NCBI RefSeq assembly: GCF_903772925.1
Contig: NZ_LR812090.1
Coordinates: forward strand, 1,508,333 to 1,572,332
Source: Alteromonas macleodii
GTDB taxonomy: Bacteria > Pseudomonadota > Gammaproteobacteria > Enterobacterales > Alteromonadaceae
Reading direction: 5' to 3'
Length of the DNA: 64,000 nucleotides
Shown here: in pieces, positions 63,801-64,000 of the stretch
How positions within the stretch are numbered: position 1 is the first letter of the stretch
Layout: each line of letters opens with the position of its first letter
The notes under the pieces: generated by a model
The model's input: the letters and a program-made list of their open reading frames with translations, nothing else
The model's database searches: none
What the model was told of the DNA's origin: nothing
Translations under genes and position numbers: made by a program

Positions 63801-64000
63801 CTAATCTTCATCGTTTTGTTTTGCAGGCACATCATCCCGGTCAAAAGTAACGGTGCATCTATGCGCATCGAGAAGCGCAAAGTCTTCTTTAGGAATAAAT
63901 GCATCGTAATCACGTTGAAGCTTAACTTGCGCTTCTTTACGAATTTTACTGCGGCGAATAGCGGTGACAAAGTTTCGCATTTCATAGTGAGTAGATAGTT
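63801..64000 (-). CDS. C-terminal part of an unrecognised protein running off the window
   Basis: A minus-strand frame is open from the window end to a stop at 63801-63803, giving about 66 codons. It reads THYEMRNFVTAIRRSKIRKE and ends VPAKQNDED. The N-terminus lies beyond 64000, so the family cannot be judged. Two other frames here, one on each strand, look like shadows because neither has a ribosome-binding site or a protein-like sequence. Confidence 0.6.
   Translation of the reverse strand, partial: LSTHYEMRNFVTAIRRSKIRKEAQVKLQRDYDAFIPKEDFALLDAHRCTVTFDRDDVPAKQNDED

Noticed and set aside
63794-63985. Small gene on either strand at the right edge (minus 63794-63985, plus 63816-63998)
   Set aside because: Neither frame has a ribosome-binding site or protein-like composition. 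The minus-strand frame ending at 63801 is better.

Overview
The window looks like chromosome from a marine gammaproteobacterium, most likely Alteromonas or a close relative. This is judged from protein character and gene order, not from a database search. Supporting signs are the miaB-phoH-ybeY-corC-lnt block with ubiF divergent beside it, two large TonB-dependent receptors, a sodium-symporter/histidine-kinase fusion, a periplasmic fatty-acid cis/trans isomerase, and moderate GC. I see no rRNA, tRNA, CRISPR array, prophage or insertion sequence. Most genes are housekeeping.

Layout. 1-218: a 51-bp tandem repeat cut by the window edge. 219-2012: arsC-like reductase and a DUF445 membrane protein. 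2138-9570 (minus strand): tpm, bamE, recN with LexA-like boxes, a Dps-type ferritin, nadK and the cis/trans isomerase cti. 9851-23833: an accessory catabolic region. It holds an iron-type alcohol dehydrogenase, then a minus-strand operon (GntP permease, exported alpha/beta hydrolase, poly(3-hydroxybutyrate) depolymerase, 3-hydroxybutyrate dehydrogenase-like SDR). Divergent from this are a TonB-dependent receptor, a LuxR-type response regulator, an exported aspartyl protease and a convergent SSS-histidine kinase. Together these read as a candidate polyester or hydroxyacid utilisation locus with its own sensor.

24093-28126: grpE, dnaK and dnaJ, with sigma-32-like promoters before grpE and dnaK. 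28243-28430: a 38-bp tandem repeat sharing a core with the first array. 28627-35125: cytochrome c', a PAS/degenerate-GGDEF/EAL protein, a PrpE-type acyl-CoA synthetase and a cytochrome b561. 35512-41647: dapB, carAB (TTG start on carA and a terminator-like leader hairpin) and greA. 41929-45589: a NIT-domain chemoreceptor, a Nudix hydrolase, a DUF3224 protein and an Hsp20 with a ROSE-like leader. 45978-49352: ackA-pta. 49464-50255: an unrecognised secreted protein.

50424-57813: lnt, corC, ybeY, phoH and miaB on the minus strand, then ubiF and a 58-residue membrane microprotein on the plus strand. 57899-60643: small accessory genes. They include a TetR regulator and a carboxymuconolactone-decarboxylase-like protein separated by two palindromic operators, and a compact unit encoding a 56-residue ribbon-helix-helix-like protein and a 35-residue lysine-rich protein. 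61053-63614: a second large TonB-dependent receptor. 63801-64000: the C-terminal end of a minus-strand gene that runs off the window.

No single system stands out as clearly new. The best candidates for follow-up are the polyester-locus organisation, the two related repeat arrays, the carA leader, the ROSE-like hsp20 leader, the microprotein unit at 60300-60643, and the structured miaB/ubiF intergenic region.
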